A DNA stretch of 64,000 bases from Salaquimonas sp041736675. GTDB taxonomy: Bacteria > Pseudomonadota > Alphaproteobacteria > Rhizobiales > Rhizobiaceae. Location of the stretch: positions 1 through 64,000 of the forward strand of contig JBGSTD010000065.1 of the NCBI GenBank assembly GCA_041736675.1. The letters run 5' to 3'. The translations under genes were made by a program, and so were the position numbers. Below, one piece after another: positions 49,376 through 59,009 of this stretch. The notes under the pieces were generated by a model. It had not been told where the DNA came from and did not search any database. It saw nothing but the letters and a program-made list of their open reading frames with translations. Within the stretch, counting starts at the first letter, position 1. Every line of letters begins with the position of its first letter.

Positions 49376-49400
49376 AACAAAACAGGCCCCGAGGGGCCTG
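49376..49400 (-). terminator. terminator between acpXL and fabZXL
   Basis: On the minus strand CAGGCCCC/GGGGCCTG forms an 8-bp stem followed by TTTTGTTATTT. It lies 86 bases after the acpXL stop. Partial termination would let acpXL, a carrier protein needed in excess, outnumber the enzymes. Confidence 0.75.
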
Positions 49401-49485
49401 CCAAACTTTGTTTTGATCCCACGGTTTCTGCCGGAAATCGAACTGGAAAACCAATCGCAATTTGCGGGAAGACCGGCGATTGCCT

Positions 49486-49761
49486 TCAGGCTTTGGCTGC
49501 AACCAGTTCGTCGATTTTGGCTACAAGGTTTTTCATCACGAAGTATTCCTCGGTTGAAGCCTTGCCGTCATTGACCTGCTGAGTCCATGATTCCAATGGA
49601 ATCTTAATGCCGAATTCCTTGTCCACAGCAAATACTATGTCAAGAAAGTCGAGGCTGTCGATTCCCAGATCGTCAATTGTGTGGCTGTCAGGTGTGATTT
49701 CCTCGCGTGGGATTTCACTGGTTTCCGAAATGATATCGGCTACTTTGTCAAAAGTGCTCAC
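49486..49761 (-). CDS. acpXL: acyl carrier protein for very-long-chain fatty acid
   Basis: A 91-residue ACP. The phosphopantetheine Ser is in LGIDSLDFLDIVF. AcpXL carries the growing 27-hydroxyoctacosanoic acid for lipid A. The start is GTG at 49761, supported by GAGG 7 bases upstream. It leads the cluster and is divergent from a solute-binding protein gene. Confidence 0.92.
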   Translation of the reverse strand: MSTFDKVADIISETSEIPREEITPDSHTIDDLGIDSLDFLDIVFAVDKEFGIKIPLESWTQQVNDGKASTEEYFVMKNLVAKIDELVAAKA

Positions 49762-50129
49762 TATGTGTCCTCATCAAGATCCGGGCTGCATACAAGGGGC
49801 CATTGACCACTTGCCGGCATGCCCAATTAAATGGCCGTTTGACCATAATTGCCCGTATTCATTGCAAACCAGTTTTAGCTGGTAATTTCAACGCAAAAAA
49901 CAAGGTCCGGCATGTTCCACCACAAAAAAATGGTAGTAATTCCGAAATGCTCGCGCGGTGTTTAACTACCAAATCCGGAATTGTCTATAGAAGAAGCAGT
50001 GGAACAGCACAGGCACAGGTGCTAAGCACGGTTCAGGATGCGTTGGTTTTCGCGCGCGCAAACAGACAAGGTGAACGGATGTGACCGGATTGGAGGCATC
50101 CTGAGAATGGTAAAAGGCACGTTTCGGGT
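49762..50129. promoter_or_regulatory. divergent intergenic region, acpXL and binding-protein genes
   Basis: A 368-base region between divergent genes. It contains TGGTAGT/ACTACCA (about 49929 and 49968) and AATTCCG/CGGAATT (about 49936 and 49976) complementary pairs in an interleaved order that could form alternative hairpins. I see no clear sigma-70 pair and no small ORF with a ribosome site. Confidence 0.4.
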
Positions 50130-51374
50130 ATGAATTTCGGTAAATTCACGACAATATTACTCACTTTGATTGTTGCAGTTGGTTGTGCGATCAAACCGGC
50201 CTATGCGGCCTGCATGACGCTCAACAATATCCAGTTGAATTTACGGCTTCCTGATTATCCGTTCTGGAAAATGGTTGCGGATGAAATGCAACAATGCGGA
50301 AATGTCACTGCCAGTTTTGACTTTGACGCCCAAACAGTTGTTGTTGATTCTGCTGCACCAGACAAGGAATTGGGCTCGCTGGTCGGAGTTTCCAATGCAA
50401 GCCTCTACCGTCTCAACAAGCAAAGGCTGTTGCGTCCACTTGATGACCTTGTCGAGAAGTTCGGTAACAAACTCGCAGAGCGCCAATTGATCCGCATTGA
50501 CGGCAAGGTGGTAGCAATTGCGGTTGCTGCCAATACGCGGGCATTGATGGTTCATCAAGGACTATTTGCGCAGGAAAAGATCACAATTCCAGGCACTTAC
50601 GACGAGTTTTTGAATGCTGCCGACAAATTGAAAGGATCAGAACTTTACAAGAATTCGTTTTCTCTTGCCTTCAAGAGCGGCTGGAATCTGACGCAGGAGT
50701 TTGTGGATCAATATATGGCGGGAGGCGGGAAATGGCTTGATGGCGCAAATCTTCCGCTGATCTCGGGCGAAATTGGAGAAGCCACGCTCGAGCGGATAAA
50801 AAAGCTCTCCGGATATTTGAGGCAGGATTTTCTCGAAGCTGATTCGGCGCTGGTTCTGGAGGATCTGTTGAAGTTCAATGCACCGATGGCGGTCTTGTGG
50901 ACTTCGAGTGCGGGGCCTCTGGACAATCCTGCCGTAAGCCGAGTTGCTGGAAAGATGTCCATATTGCCTGCGCCAGCGGTCGTGACGGGCGGCAAACCGG
51001 CTTCAACGCTTTGGTGGGACGGTTTTGCCATTCCAGTCAGCGCCACCCTTGAAGAGGCGGAAGCCGCCTTTATTACTGCACTTGAGGGACTTGATAGAGA
51101 AATGCTGGAAAAATACCGCGATGATGCATTCTGGTTGTTAAAGGACTATGCCCCGACCAGATTGACTGAAAATGTTCTTGCCCAAATCGACAAGGATAAT
51201 GGTGAGGGTATCATTCGTTATCCGGCAAGTGAAGCGACGGACCTGTTGCGCAGGGCATTGGGTGGTCCGGTCACTGATTTCATGGAAGGTAAACTATCTG
51301 CGGCAGCTGCCTTGGGCCAGGCAGAAGCAGATTACCTTCGGGCTGCCCGTGAGCGGGGACTGATTGGTAGCTGA
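50130..51374 (+). CDS. solute-binding protein, family 1-like, without adjacent permease
   Basis: A 414-residue exported protein. The N-terminal hydrophobic segment (TTILLTLIVAVGCAIKPAYA) is a signal peptide ending at AYA-A; the Cys in VGC could instead be a lipoprotein site but the context AVGCAI is poor. The mature part resembles sugar-type extracellular binding proteins (TLWWDGFAIPVSA, IPGTYDEFLNAADKL). No membrane or ATPase genes are adjacent, so it is an orphan here, perhaps a sensor partner or serving a remote importer. Confidence 0.7.
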   Translation: MNFGKFTTILLTLIVAVGCAIKPAYAACMTLNNIQLNLRLPDYPFWKMVADEMQQCGNVTASFDFDAQTVVVDSAAPDKELGSLVGVSNASLYRLNKQRLLRPLDDLVEKFGNKLAERQLIRIDGKVVAIAVAANTRALMVHQGLFAQEKITIPGTYDEFLNAADKLKGSELYKNSFSLAFKSGWNLTQEFVDQYMAGGGKWLDGANLPLISGEIGEATLERIKKLSGYLRQDFLEADSALVLEDLLKFNAPMAVLWTSSAGPLDNPAVSRVAGKMSILPAPAVVTGGKPASTLWWDGFAIPVSATLEEAEAAFITALEGLDREMLEKYRDDAFWLLKDYAPTRLTENVLAQIDKDNGEGIIRYPASEATDLLRRALGGPVTDFMEGKLSAAAALGQAEADYLRAARERGLIGS

Positions 51375-51573
51375 GCCTTCCAGTTGCGGGAATTTGCTCC
51401 CCTGACTTAATTGGTAGGCCAAACCCGGATTGATCGGGCCAACATGCATTTCATTCAAGTTTTACCGCAAAATTCACTTGCCTTTTTTTCATGTAAATGA
51501 AAATATCGTTCAGAATTTCACGAAAGTGGAATTGTGCAATGGGCTGTTGTTCTAGTGAAACGGGGGGGTGTTG

Positions 51574-52260
51574 ATGAATCAAGTGTCTGCCAAGCCTCAA
51601 CACCGGAGGCCCGAATTGGATGCTCCCAAGGTCGGAGCTTCGCCTTCCGGACAAACTCGGAAGGCCGGGCAAAGTGAGGCCCAGATTGTCGACATTGTGT
51701 CTCCAGCGGTGGAAACCCATGTCGGAGCAGACATCAGATCCTTGCGGAAGACCCGCGGCTTGACGCTGAGTGGACTGTGCGAAGCGCTTGGGCGATCAGT
51801 GGGTTGGCTTAGCCAGGTTGAGCGAGGGCAAACTGACCCTTCCATCCCTGATCTCAAGGCAATCGCATCCATTTTTCAGGTGCCGGTCAGCTTTTTCTTT
51901 CGTCATGCTGATGCTCCGGAAAATGAACGTGGCTGGATTGTTCGTGCCAGTGCACGTGCTGCGATGGGGTCGTCTGAGGATGGTCTTAAAGAGGAATTGT
52001 TGTCGCCTGATATCAGCGGTGAATTTGAAATGATCCGATCGGTGTTTGCACCTGGCGCGGTGCGGCCGGTTATGCCGCCTCGTGATACGCAAGATGGTGG
52101 TTATGTCGTTTCAGGTGAGCTTGAAATCACAATTGGCAGCCAAACCTATCTTCTTCGTCAGGGCGACAGTTTCCAATTTGACAGGCAACCCTATGGGTGG
52201 CGCAATAATTACAGTGAGCCGGCTGTTGTGATCTGGATCATATCGCCGCCGATTTATTAA
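51574..52260 (+). CDS. XRE-family regulator with cupin domain
   Basis: A 228-residue regulator. A disordered N-terminus of about 50 residues precedes an HTH_3 domain (IRSLRKTRGLTLSGLCEALG, SVGWLSQVERGQTDPS) and a C-terminal cupin (GGYVVSGELEITIG, RQGDSFQFD, PYGWRNN). Such proteins bind a small ligand in the cupin and control amine or amino-acid operons (PuuR, SutR). A GTG two codons earlier is open but the ATG at 51574 is 5 bases after a seven-G ribosome site. It lies 57 bases before the dimethylglycine operon and probably controls it. Confidence 0.85.
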   Translation: MNQVSAKPQHRRPELDAPKVGASPSGQTRKAGQSEAQIVDIVSPAVETHVGADIRSLRKTRGLTLSGLCEALGRSVGWLSQVERGQTDPSIPDLKAIASIFQVPVSFFFRHADAPENERGWIVRASARAAMGSSEDGLKEELLSPDISGEFEMIRSVFAPGAVRPVMPPRDTQDGGYVVSGELEITIGSQTYLLRQGDSFQFDRQPYGWRNNYSEPAVVIWIISPPIY

Positions 52261-52317
52261 AGTAAATTCAGGCGCATTGGTCCCTGAAAACAGAGTCAAA
52301 ACAAAGAGGTAGACGGT

Positions 52318-54804
52318 ATGTCCAATGACGATAGCAAAGCATTTCCAAGCCATGCGAGGGTCGTGATCATTGGTGGTGGCGCGGTTGGAGCTTCAACGCT
52401 GTATCACCTAGCCAAGGCAGGGTTGAAAGACTGCGTATTGTTGGAAAAAAATGAGCTGACAGCTGGCTCGACCTGGCACGCGGCAGGCAATGTGCCAACT
52501 TTTTCGGCCTCCTGGTCGATCATGAACATGCAGCGTTATTCCGCCGAACTTTATCGCAAGCTCGGCGATCTCGTCGATTATCCTATGAACTACCATGTGA
52601 CAGGATCCTTACGTCTGGCGCACTCCACCGAACGTATGCAGGAGTTTGAGCGGGCTGTCGGAATGGGTCGCTATCAGGGCATGGCGATGGAAATGTGCGG
52701 CGTCAGTGATCTCAAGTCGCGCTACCCTTTTTTGGAGACACATGATCTGAAAGGCGGGCTGTATGATCCTGCTGACGGGGATATTGACCCGGCGCAATTG
52801 ACACAGGCACTTGCCAAGGGTGCGCGGGATATGGGTGCAAAAATATTCCGTTTCTGCCCTGCAACCGGACTGCGCAGAGAGGCAGACGAGTGGATTGTTG
52901 AAACTGTAAAGGGTGATATCCGCTGCGAATATGTGGTCAATGCGGCAGGCTATTATGCGCAAAAGGTTGGCGAGTGGTTCAAGCCTTTTGCCTGCGAGGG
53001 AATGGCCCGTACCCTGCCGATGATGGTAATGAGCCATCAATATTTGTTGACAGATGAAATTCCCGAATTGCAGGCCTGGTCTCAGGAGCAGGGCAAGAAG
53101 CTTCCTCTGCTGCGTGATGTCGACTCTTCCTATTATCTGCGACAGGAAAAATACGGCCTCAATCTCGGTCCATATGAGAACAATTGCAAAGGTCACTGGA
53201 TGAGCCCGGATGATCCGATGCCGGATGACTTTTCATTCCAGCTTTATCCCGATGATTTGGAGCGGATCGAGTGGCACATCGAAGATGCCATGGCCCGGGT
53301 GCCAATTCTTGGTTCAGTGGGTGTCAACAAGGTTATCAACGGGCCGATCCCCTACACGCCGGACGGCAATCCGCTGATTGGTCCGGTTCCTGGGGTGCCC
53401 AACGCTTTTGAAGCCTGTGTTTTCACTTTTGGTATCTGCCAGGCTGGTGGAGCGGGCAAGGTATTGGCGGAATGGATCACAGAAGGCGCGACTGAGTGGG
53501 ATATGTGGTCGTGTGATCCGCGTCGGTTCACAGCTTTCTGCGATCAGGACTATTGCAACAAGAAGGGTATGGAAGTTTACGGCAATGAGTATGCCATGCA
53601 CTTTCCACATCATGAATGGCCTGCGGCACGCGAAAAGAAGCTTTCTCCGCTGCATGAGACACTCAAGGCAAGTGGTGCGGTTTTTGGAGCCTATAATGGC
53701 TGGGAGCGCGCAAATTGGTATGCCAGTGAAACGGATGATGTTTCCGAGGAAGCGACCCATACCTGGGGACGAAAAGGGCCGTGGTACGACCGCGTGCGTG
53801 AAGAGTGTCTGGCGGTGCGCGATGAGGCGGGCATACTCGAACTTCCCGGATTTTCGCGGTTTGCAATCAGGGGCGAAAAGGCTGTCGAATGGCTGGAAAC
53901 CCTGATTACCGGGTCGGTTCCAAAAGTTGGGCGCATGGGGCTAGGTTATTTTGCCGATGACAAGGGCCGGATTGTTACCGAGATGTCGCTTGCGCGCATC
54001 GAGGAAGAAGGAGTGCTTTGCATCACAGCAGCCACTGCTCAGTGGCATGACAAGGAGTGGCTCACCAGGCATTTGCCTGATGATGGCAGTATCACTCTCA
54101 AGGATGATACTGACCTTTACACGACGTTCATTGTTTCCGGCCCCCATTCGCGACAGATATTGAAGCAATGTTCTTCAGCCGACCTGACTTTGCCATGGCT
54201 TTCGCTGCAGCGTGGAACAGTTGACGCTCATGATGTCATGTTCCTGCGCGTGTCTTTCGCAGGCGAACTGGGTTGGGAAATTCACTGCCGCAATGCTGTT
54301 GCGGGTGAAGTCTATGATGTATTGATGGATGCCGGCCGGAAATACGGACTGAAACCGTTTGGCATGTATGCTCTCAATTCACTGCGCCTTGAAAAGGGCT
54401 ACAGAACCTGGAAAGGTGATTTGTCCACTGATTACACCATTCTGCAGGGCGGTCTTGGCCGGTTTGTAAAATGGTCAAAGCCTGATTTCAAGGGCAAGGC
54501 AGCGCTTGAAAAAGAACGTCAGGAAGGGCCAAGAAAGCGCTTTGTAACCCTGGTAGTTGATGCAGGTGAACATGATGCGCCTTATATGTCGACCTTGTGG
54601 TATCGGGGAGATGTTGTAGGTGAAACAACCTCGGGTGGCTGGGGCCACCGGATCGACAAGTCCATCGCGCTTGGCATGGTGCGGACCGATCTTGCCAGCC
54701 CTGGAACAGAGCTTGAAGTTGAGATCTACGGCGAACGGTTTGCAGCAATTGTACAGGAAGACAAGCCATTGTTTGATCCTGAAAACGAAAGGCTGCGGGC
54801 ATGA
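52318..54804 (+). CDS. GcvT-family FAD enzyme, dimethylglycine dehydrogenase-like (1)
   Basis: An 828-residue enzyme with N-terminal FAD domain (GGGAVGAS at 19-26, STWHAAG with flavin-linking His 54) and C-terminal GcvT domains (FAGELGWEIHCRN, LRLEKGYRTWKGDLST). It oxidatively demethylates dimethylglycine or sarcosine and makes 5,10-methylene-THF. GAGG precedes the ATG. First gene of a tightly overlapping five-gene operon. Its ATGA overlap with the homocysteine methyltransferase gene suggests that product and methyl flow are coupled. Confidence 0.85.
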   Translation: MSNDDSKAFPSHARVVIIGGGAVGASTLYHLAKAGLKDCVLLEKNELTAGSTWHAAGNVPTFSASWSIMNMQRYSAELYRKLGDLVDYPMNYHVTGSLRLAHSTERMQEFERAVGMGRYQGMAMEMCGVSDLKSRYPFLETHDLKGGLYDPADGDIDPAQLTQALAKGARDMGAKIFRFCPATGLRREADEWIVETVKGDIRCEYVVNAAGYYAQKVGEWFKPFACEGMARTLPMMVMSHQYLLTDEIPELQAWSQEQGKKLPLLRDVDSSYYLRQEKYGLNLGPYENNCKGHWMSPDDPMPDDFSFQLYPDDLERIEWHIEDAMARVPILGSVGVNKVINGPIPYTPDGNPLIGPVPGVPNAFEACVFTFGICQAGGAGKVLAEWITEGATEWDMWSCDPRRFTAFCDQDYCNKKGMEVYGNEYAMHFPHHEWPAAREKKLSPLHETLKASGAVFGAYNGWERANWYASETDDVSEEATHTWGRKGPWYDRVREECLAVRDEAGILELPGFSRFAIRGEKAVEWLETLITGSVPKVGRMGLGYFADDKGRIVTEMSLARIEEEGVLCITAATAQWHDKEWLTRHLPDDGSITLKDDTDLYTTFIVSGPHSRQILKQCSSADLTLPWLSLQRGTVDAHDVMFLRVSFAGELGWEIHCRNAVAGEVYDVLMDAGRKYGLKPFGMYALNSLRLEKGYRTWKGDLSTDYTILQGGLGRFVKWSKPDFKGKAALEKERQEGPRKRFVTLVVDAGEHDAPYMSTLWYRGDVVGETTSGGWGHRIDKSIALGMVRTDLASPGTELEVEIYGERFAAIVQEDKPLFDPENERLRA

Positions 54805-55706
54805 GCAGGCAAATCGTTCTTCTCGACGGTGGCATGGGGCAGGAACTGATTCACCGCTCAAAGCAGCCTCCTTCGCCGTTATGGTCTGCGAAGGTGATGA
54901 TGGATGAGCCTGAGATAGTGCGCGACGTGCATTGCGAATATATCGAGGCTGGAGCAAAAATCCTTACGCTTAATTCGTATTCGGCAACACCCGAACGCCT
55001 GGCGCGCGATGCGAGTGAAGCGCTTTTCAAGCCGTTGCAGGCCAAGGCAATCCAAATCGCCAAAGAGGCGATTGGTGGACGTGATGTCAGGATTGCCGGC
55101 TGTTTGCCGCCGCTTTATGGCAGCTATCATCCGGAATTTGCTCCGGAGTTTGACATTTGTCTCGACACATACCGTCGGATTGTCACTGAGCAGAAAGACC
55201 ATGTAAATCTGTTTTTGTGTGAAACACTATCCTCCATCAAAGAGGTTAGAGCCGCGGTTCGTGCGGCTGTGGAGAGTGGCAAGCCGGTCTGGTGCGGAAT
55301 GTCGGTGAAAGACGAGGACGGAACCCGTCTTCGCTCCGGCGAACGTTTGGCAGAGGCTGCAGCCATAGCAAAAACAGAAGGTGCAAGTGCCGTAATAATC
55401 AACTGCTCGTGGCCTGAAGCGGTAACCATGGGGCTCGGCGAGTTGGTGTCTTGCGGTCTGCCGTTTGGCGGTTATGCGAACGGATTCACCAAAGCGGACA
55501 ATCTGAAAATCGGCACCACAGTTGCGAACCTTGCCGCGCGAACCGACCTCGGTCCTGACGCCTATGCGGCTCATGCGATGAAGTGGATTGATGCAGGGGC
55601 AAGTATCGTTGGCGGCTGCTGCGAAGTAGGGCCGGCTCATATAAAACGCCTTGCAGAAGTTATCAGAGAAAACGGGTTTTCCATTTCGGGAGCATTGTAT
55701 GTCTAG
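54801..55706 (+). CDS. homocysteine S-methyltransferase family protein
   Basis: A 301-residue zinc methyltransferase of the BHMT/MmuM family. It starts QIVLLDGGMGQELIHR; zinc Cys are in IINCSW and VGGCCEVG. It is shorter than and not closely similar to the Bmt at 34526-35560. The donor may be S-methylmethionine, betaine or a sulfonium compound. It sits between two dimethylglycine-dehydrogenase-like genes with 4- and 8-base overlaps, favouring a methylated-amine donor. Confidence 0.82.
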   Translation: MSRQIVLLDGGMGQELIHRSKQPPSPLWSAKVMMDEPEIVRDVHCEYIEAGAKILTLNSYSATPERLARDASEALFKPLQAKAIQIAKEAIGGRDVRIAGCLPPLYGSYHPEFAPEFDICLDTYRRIVTEQKDHVNLFLCETLSSIKEVRAAVRAAVESGKPVWCGMSVKDEDGTRLRSGERLAEAAAIAKTEGASAVIINCSWPEAVTMGLGELVSCGLPFGGYANGFTKADNLKIGTTVANLAARTDLGPDAYAAHAMKWIDAGASIVGGCCEVGPAHIKRLAEVIRENGFSISGALYV

Positions 55707-58173
55707 TTTGAAAGTGGTTCCCGGCAAGGCACGTGCCGTTGTCATTGGCGGCGGAGTGGCCGGTTGTTCAGTGGCCTATCATCTCGCCAAACTGGGCTGG
55801 AAGGATATCGTTCTACTCGAAAGAAAGCAGCTTTGCAGCGGTACAACATGGCATGCCGCCGGCCTTATCGGGCAATTGCGCGCTTCAAAAAACATGACGC
55901 GCCTAGCAAAATATTCTGCCGAGCTTTACACAAGATTAGAAGCGGAAACAGGTGTGGCTACCGGTTTTCGGCAATGTGGCTCAATCTCTGTAGCTCTGAC
56001 CGGCGAGCGGCTTGAAGAGTTGCAGCGCACAGCTTCGATGGCGAGGGCCTTTGGAGTCGATGTTGAGGAAATTTCTCCCCAGGAAATCAAGAAGCGTTAT
56101 GAACACATAAATCTCGAGGGCGTCACGGGCGGTGTATGGCTGCCATTGGACGGGCAGGCCGATCCGTCAAACATCGCGTTGGCCATGGCCAAGGGAGCGC
56201 GCCAGATGGGTGCGGAGGTGATTGAAGGTGTCAAGGTCACCGTAGTTCACGATAATGGAAAGCGCGTGACGGGTGTCTCATGGCAACGTGATGGATCGGA
56301 TGAGACCGGGACGATTGATGCAGAATATGTGGTCAATTGCGGCGGACTTTGGGCGCATGAACTTGGTCGCATGTCCGGCGTCAACATCCCTCTTCAGGCA
56401 TGTGAGCATTTTTATATCGTTACAGAAGGCATCGCCGGACTGACGCAACTTCCAGTTCTCAGGGTTCCTGACGAGTGCGCCTATTTCAAGGAAGATGCGG
56501 GCAAAATCCTGCTCGGCGCATTCGAACCAGTGTCGAAGCCATGGCCATCGCGGGAGAGCGGGCAGCGTATTCCCGAAGATTTCTGCTTTGATCAATTGCC
56601 GGAAGACTTTGATCATTTCCAACCTATCCTCGAGCAGGCTATCAAGCGGATGCCCATGCTCGAAACGGCTGGAATTCACACCTTCTTCAACGGCCCTGAG
56701 AGCTTTACGCCTGATGATGCCTATCATCTGGGCGAAGCACCTGAACTCGAAAACTATTTTGTCTGCGCCGGTTTTAACTCTATTGGTATTCAGTCTTCCG
56801 GCGGGGCAGGCATGGCGCTTGCCCACTGGATGGAATACGGACATCCGCCATTTGATCTGTCAGATGTGGACATTCGCCGGATGCAGCCCTTCATGGGCAA
56901 CAAGACGTTTGTTTATGAACGGGCCAAGGAAACCCTCGGGCTATTGTATGCTGACCATTATCCGTTCCGGCAAAAGGCAACAGCAAGGGGCGTGCGGCGT
57001 ACACCCTTCCATGAACATTTAAAAGCCAATGGTGCGGTTTTTGGTGAAACCGCTGGATGGGAACGTGCCAACTGGTATGCCAATGAAGGTCAGGTGCGCG
57101 AATACAAATATTTATGGAAACGGCAGAACTGGTTTGAGAATGCTGCTGCAGAACACAACGCAGTGCGCACCAATATCGGTATGTATGACATGTCGTCATT
57201 CGGCAAGATACGTGTGGACGGGCGTGATGCAGAGGCATTTCTGAACAAGGTTTGCGGAGCGGATATGTCGGTCACCGCAGGCAAGATCGTCTACACGCAA
57301 TTCCTCAATGAACGCGGCGGTATCGAGGCGGATGTAACCGTTACACGGCTGGGTGAAACCAGCTACATCATCGTGACGCCTGCAGCAACGATGGTTCGTG
57401 AAATGAGCTGGCTCAAACGCCACAAAGGTGAGGCGAATGTTTCTTTCGTCGATGTTACTGCCAATGAAGGCGTTTTGGCGGTGATGGGCCCCAATAGCCG
57501 CAAGTTGCTTGAGATAGTCGCGCCCTATCATGACTGGAGCAACGAAAACCATCCTTTCGGCATGGCACGACAGATTGAACTCGGTATGGGCCAAGCTCGG
57601 GCGCACCGTGTGTCCTATGTCGGGGAATTGGGATGGGAATTGTATTTTTCCACCGACCAGTGCGGTCATGCTTTCGAAGCGCTGTTCGAGGCAGGGCAGG
57701 GTGTCGGATTGAAGCTGTGCGGCATGCACATGATGGACAGTTGCCGGATAGAGAAGGCATATCGCCATTTCGGACATGATATCACCGAAGAGGACCATGT
57801 GCTGGAAGCAGGCCTCGGATTTGCGGTGAAGACATCAAAGGCCGATTTTATCGGGCGTGATGCGGTGCTGCGCAAGCGGGACGAGGGGTTGAATACGCGC
57901 CTTGTCCAGTTCAGGCTGGTTGAGCCAGAACCTTTGCTTTATCACAATGAACCGGTGATCCGTGACGGGAAAATTGTCAGCAATGTGACGTCTGCCAATT
58001 ACGGTCATACACTCGGCGGTGCAATCGCCATGAGCTATATTCCCTGCAAGGGCGAAAAACCGGAAGATGTCATCTCATCGTCCTATGAAATCGAGATTGC
58101 CGGAGTGCGGGTCAAGGCGGAGGCTTCCTTGAAGCCTATGTATGACCCGTCATCTGAAAGGATAAAGGCATGA
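55699..58173 (+). CDS. GcvT-family FAD enzyme, dimethylglycine dehydrogenase-like (2)
   Basis: An 824-residue paralogue of the enzyme at 52318-54804, with GGGVAGCS at 17-24, TTWHAAGL with flavin-linking His 52, and C-terminal GcvT segments (YVGELGWELYFS, CRIEKAYRHFGHDI). ATG at 55699 is fixed by GGGAG 6 bases upstream; it overlaps the preceding stop by 8 bases. Having two copies in one operon suggests successive demethylations (dimethylglycine then sarcosine) or two different substrates. Confidence 0.85.
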   Translation: MSSLKVVPGKARAVVIGGGVAGCSVAYHLAKLGWKDIVLLERKQLCSGTTWHAAGLIGQLRASKNMTRLAKYSAELYTRLEAETGVATGFRQCGSISVALTGERLEELQRTASMARAFGVDVEEISPQEIKKRYEHINLEGVTGGVWLPLDGQADPSNIALAMAKGARQMGAEVIEGVKVTVVHDNGKRVTGVSWQRDGSDETGTIDAEYVVNCGGLWAHELGRMSGVNIPLQACEHFYIVTEGIAGLTQLPVLRVPDECAYFKEDAGKILLGAFEPVSKPWPSRESGQRIPEDFCFDQLPEDFDHFQPILEQAIKRMPMLETAGIHTFFNGPESFTPDDAYHLGEAPELENYFVCAGFNSIGIQSSGGAGMALAHWMEYGHPPFDLSDVDIRRMQPFMGNKTFVYERAKETLGLLYADHYPFRQKATARGVRRTPFHEHLKANGAVFGETAGWERANWYANEGQVREYKYLWKRQNWFENAAAEHNAVRTNIGMYDMSSFGKIRVDGRDAEAFLNKVCGADMSVTAGKIVYTQFLNERGGIEADVTVTRLGETSYIIVTPAATMVREMSWLKRHKGEANVSFVDVTANEGVLAVMGPNSRKLLEIVAPYHDWSNENHPFGMARQIELGMGQARAHRVSYVGELGWELYFSTDQCGHAFEALFEAGQGVGLKLCGMHMMDSCRIEKAYRHFGHDITEEDHVLEAGLGFAVKTSKADFIGRDAVLRKRDEGLNTRLVQFRLVEPEPLLYHNEPVIRDGKIVSNVTSANYGHTLGGAIAMSYIPCKGEKPEDVISSSYEIEIAGVRVKAEASLKPMYDPSSERIKA

Positions 58174-59009
58174 CGCTGGCCGACAGACACAAGCAGTTTT
58201 GGCAACTCCATCAGTCCGGCACCTTCGTCATTCCCAATCCGTGGGACAGAGGCTCGGCACGCATGATGGCGGCACTTGGGGCCAAGGCACTGGCAACGAC
58301 AAGCGCTGGATTTGCCTTCACGCTGGGACGTCCTGATATGGGAACCACAACGCGCGAGGAAAACATTGCCCATGCAGAGGCAATCATTTCAGCTACCGAT
58401 CTTCCTGTCAGCGGAGACTTTGAAAACGGATTTGCCGATGATCCTGATGGAGTGGCTGAAACCATTCGTCTTGCAGGGGAGGTTGGGCTTTCAGGGTGTT
58501 CCATCGAAGACACGCAAATGGTTGAGGGCAATCCAGCCTATGGGTTCGAACTTGCAGTTGATCGGATCAAGGCTGGCGTCGACGCAGCGCGCTCGCTCAA
58601 CCGTCCATTTGTCCTTTGCGCAAGAGCAGATGGCGTGATGAATGGGGCATATAAAGTAGATGAGGCGATACGGCGCATTCAGGCTTTTGAAGCTGCCGGG
58701 GCTGATCTGCTTTATGTCCCGGTGCCGCCCGGTATCGAAGATCTCAAGAGGATCATTTCATCGGTTTCCAAACCGGTCAATGCTCTGGCAGCCGGAAAAG
58801 TTCGCTCGCTCAGTGTTTCTGAACTGGCGGACCTCGGTGTGCGTCGGATATCGCTTGGCTCACAGATTGCCCGCCTGACACATCGCGCCATTCGGGATGT
58901 GACCATGGAAATGCTCAATGAAGGCAAATTTACAAAACTCGAATATGCGATGTCCGGGGATGAAGTTGACCGACTTCTCCTTTCAGGATCCAAGGGAGAA
59001 AAAGCATGA
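58170..59009 (+). CDS. isocitrate lyase/PEP mutase family protein
   Basis: A 279-residue TIM-barrel enzyme of the PEP mutase/isocitrate lyase superfamily: FVIPNPWDRGSARMM, SGDFENGFADDPDGV and GCSIEDTQM. The KKCGH active-site loop of isocitrate lyase is absent. Members cleave or isomerise 2-oxo or 3-hydroxy acids (oxaloacetate decarboxylase, methylisocitrate lyase, phosphonopyruvate hydrolase). The substrate is unknown. It overlaps both neighbours by 4 bases (ATGA), so it belongs to the same pathway. Confidence 0.8.
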   Translation: MTLADRHKQFWQLHQSGTFVIPNPWDRGSARMMAALGAKALATTSAGFAFTLGRPDMGTTTREENIAHAEAIISATDLPVSGDFENGFADDPDGVAETIRLAGEVGLSGCSIEDTQMVEGNPAYGFELAVDRIKAGVDAARSLNRPFVLCARADGVMNGAYKVDEAIRRIQAFEAAGADLLYVPVPPGIEDLKRIISSVSKPVNALAAGKVRSLSVSELADLGVRRISLGSQIARLTHRAIRDVTMEMLNEGKFTKLEYAMSGDEVDRLLLSGSKGEKA

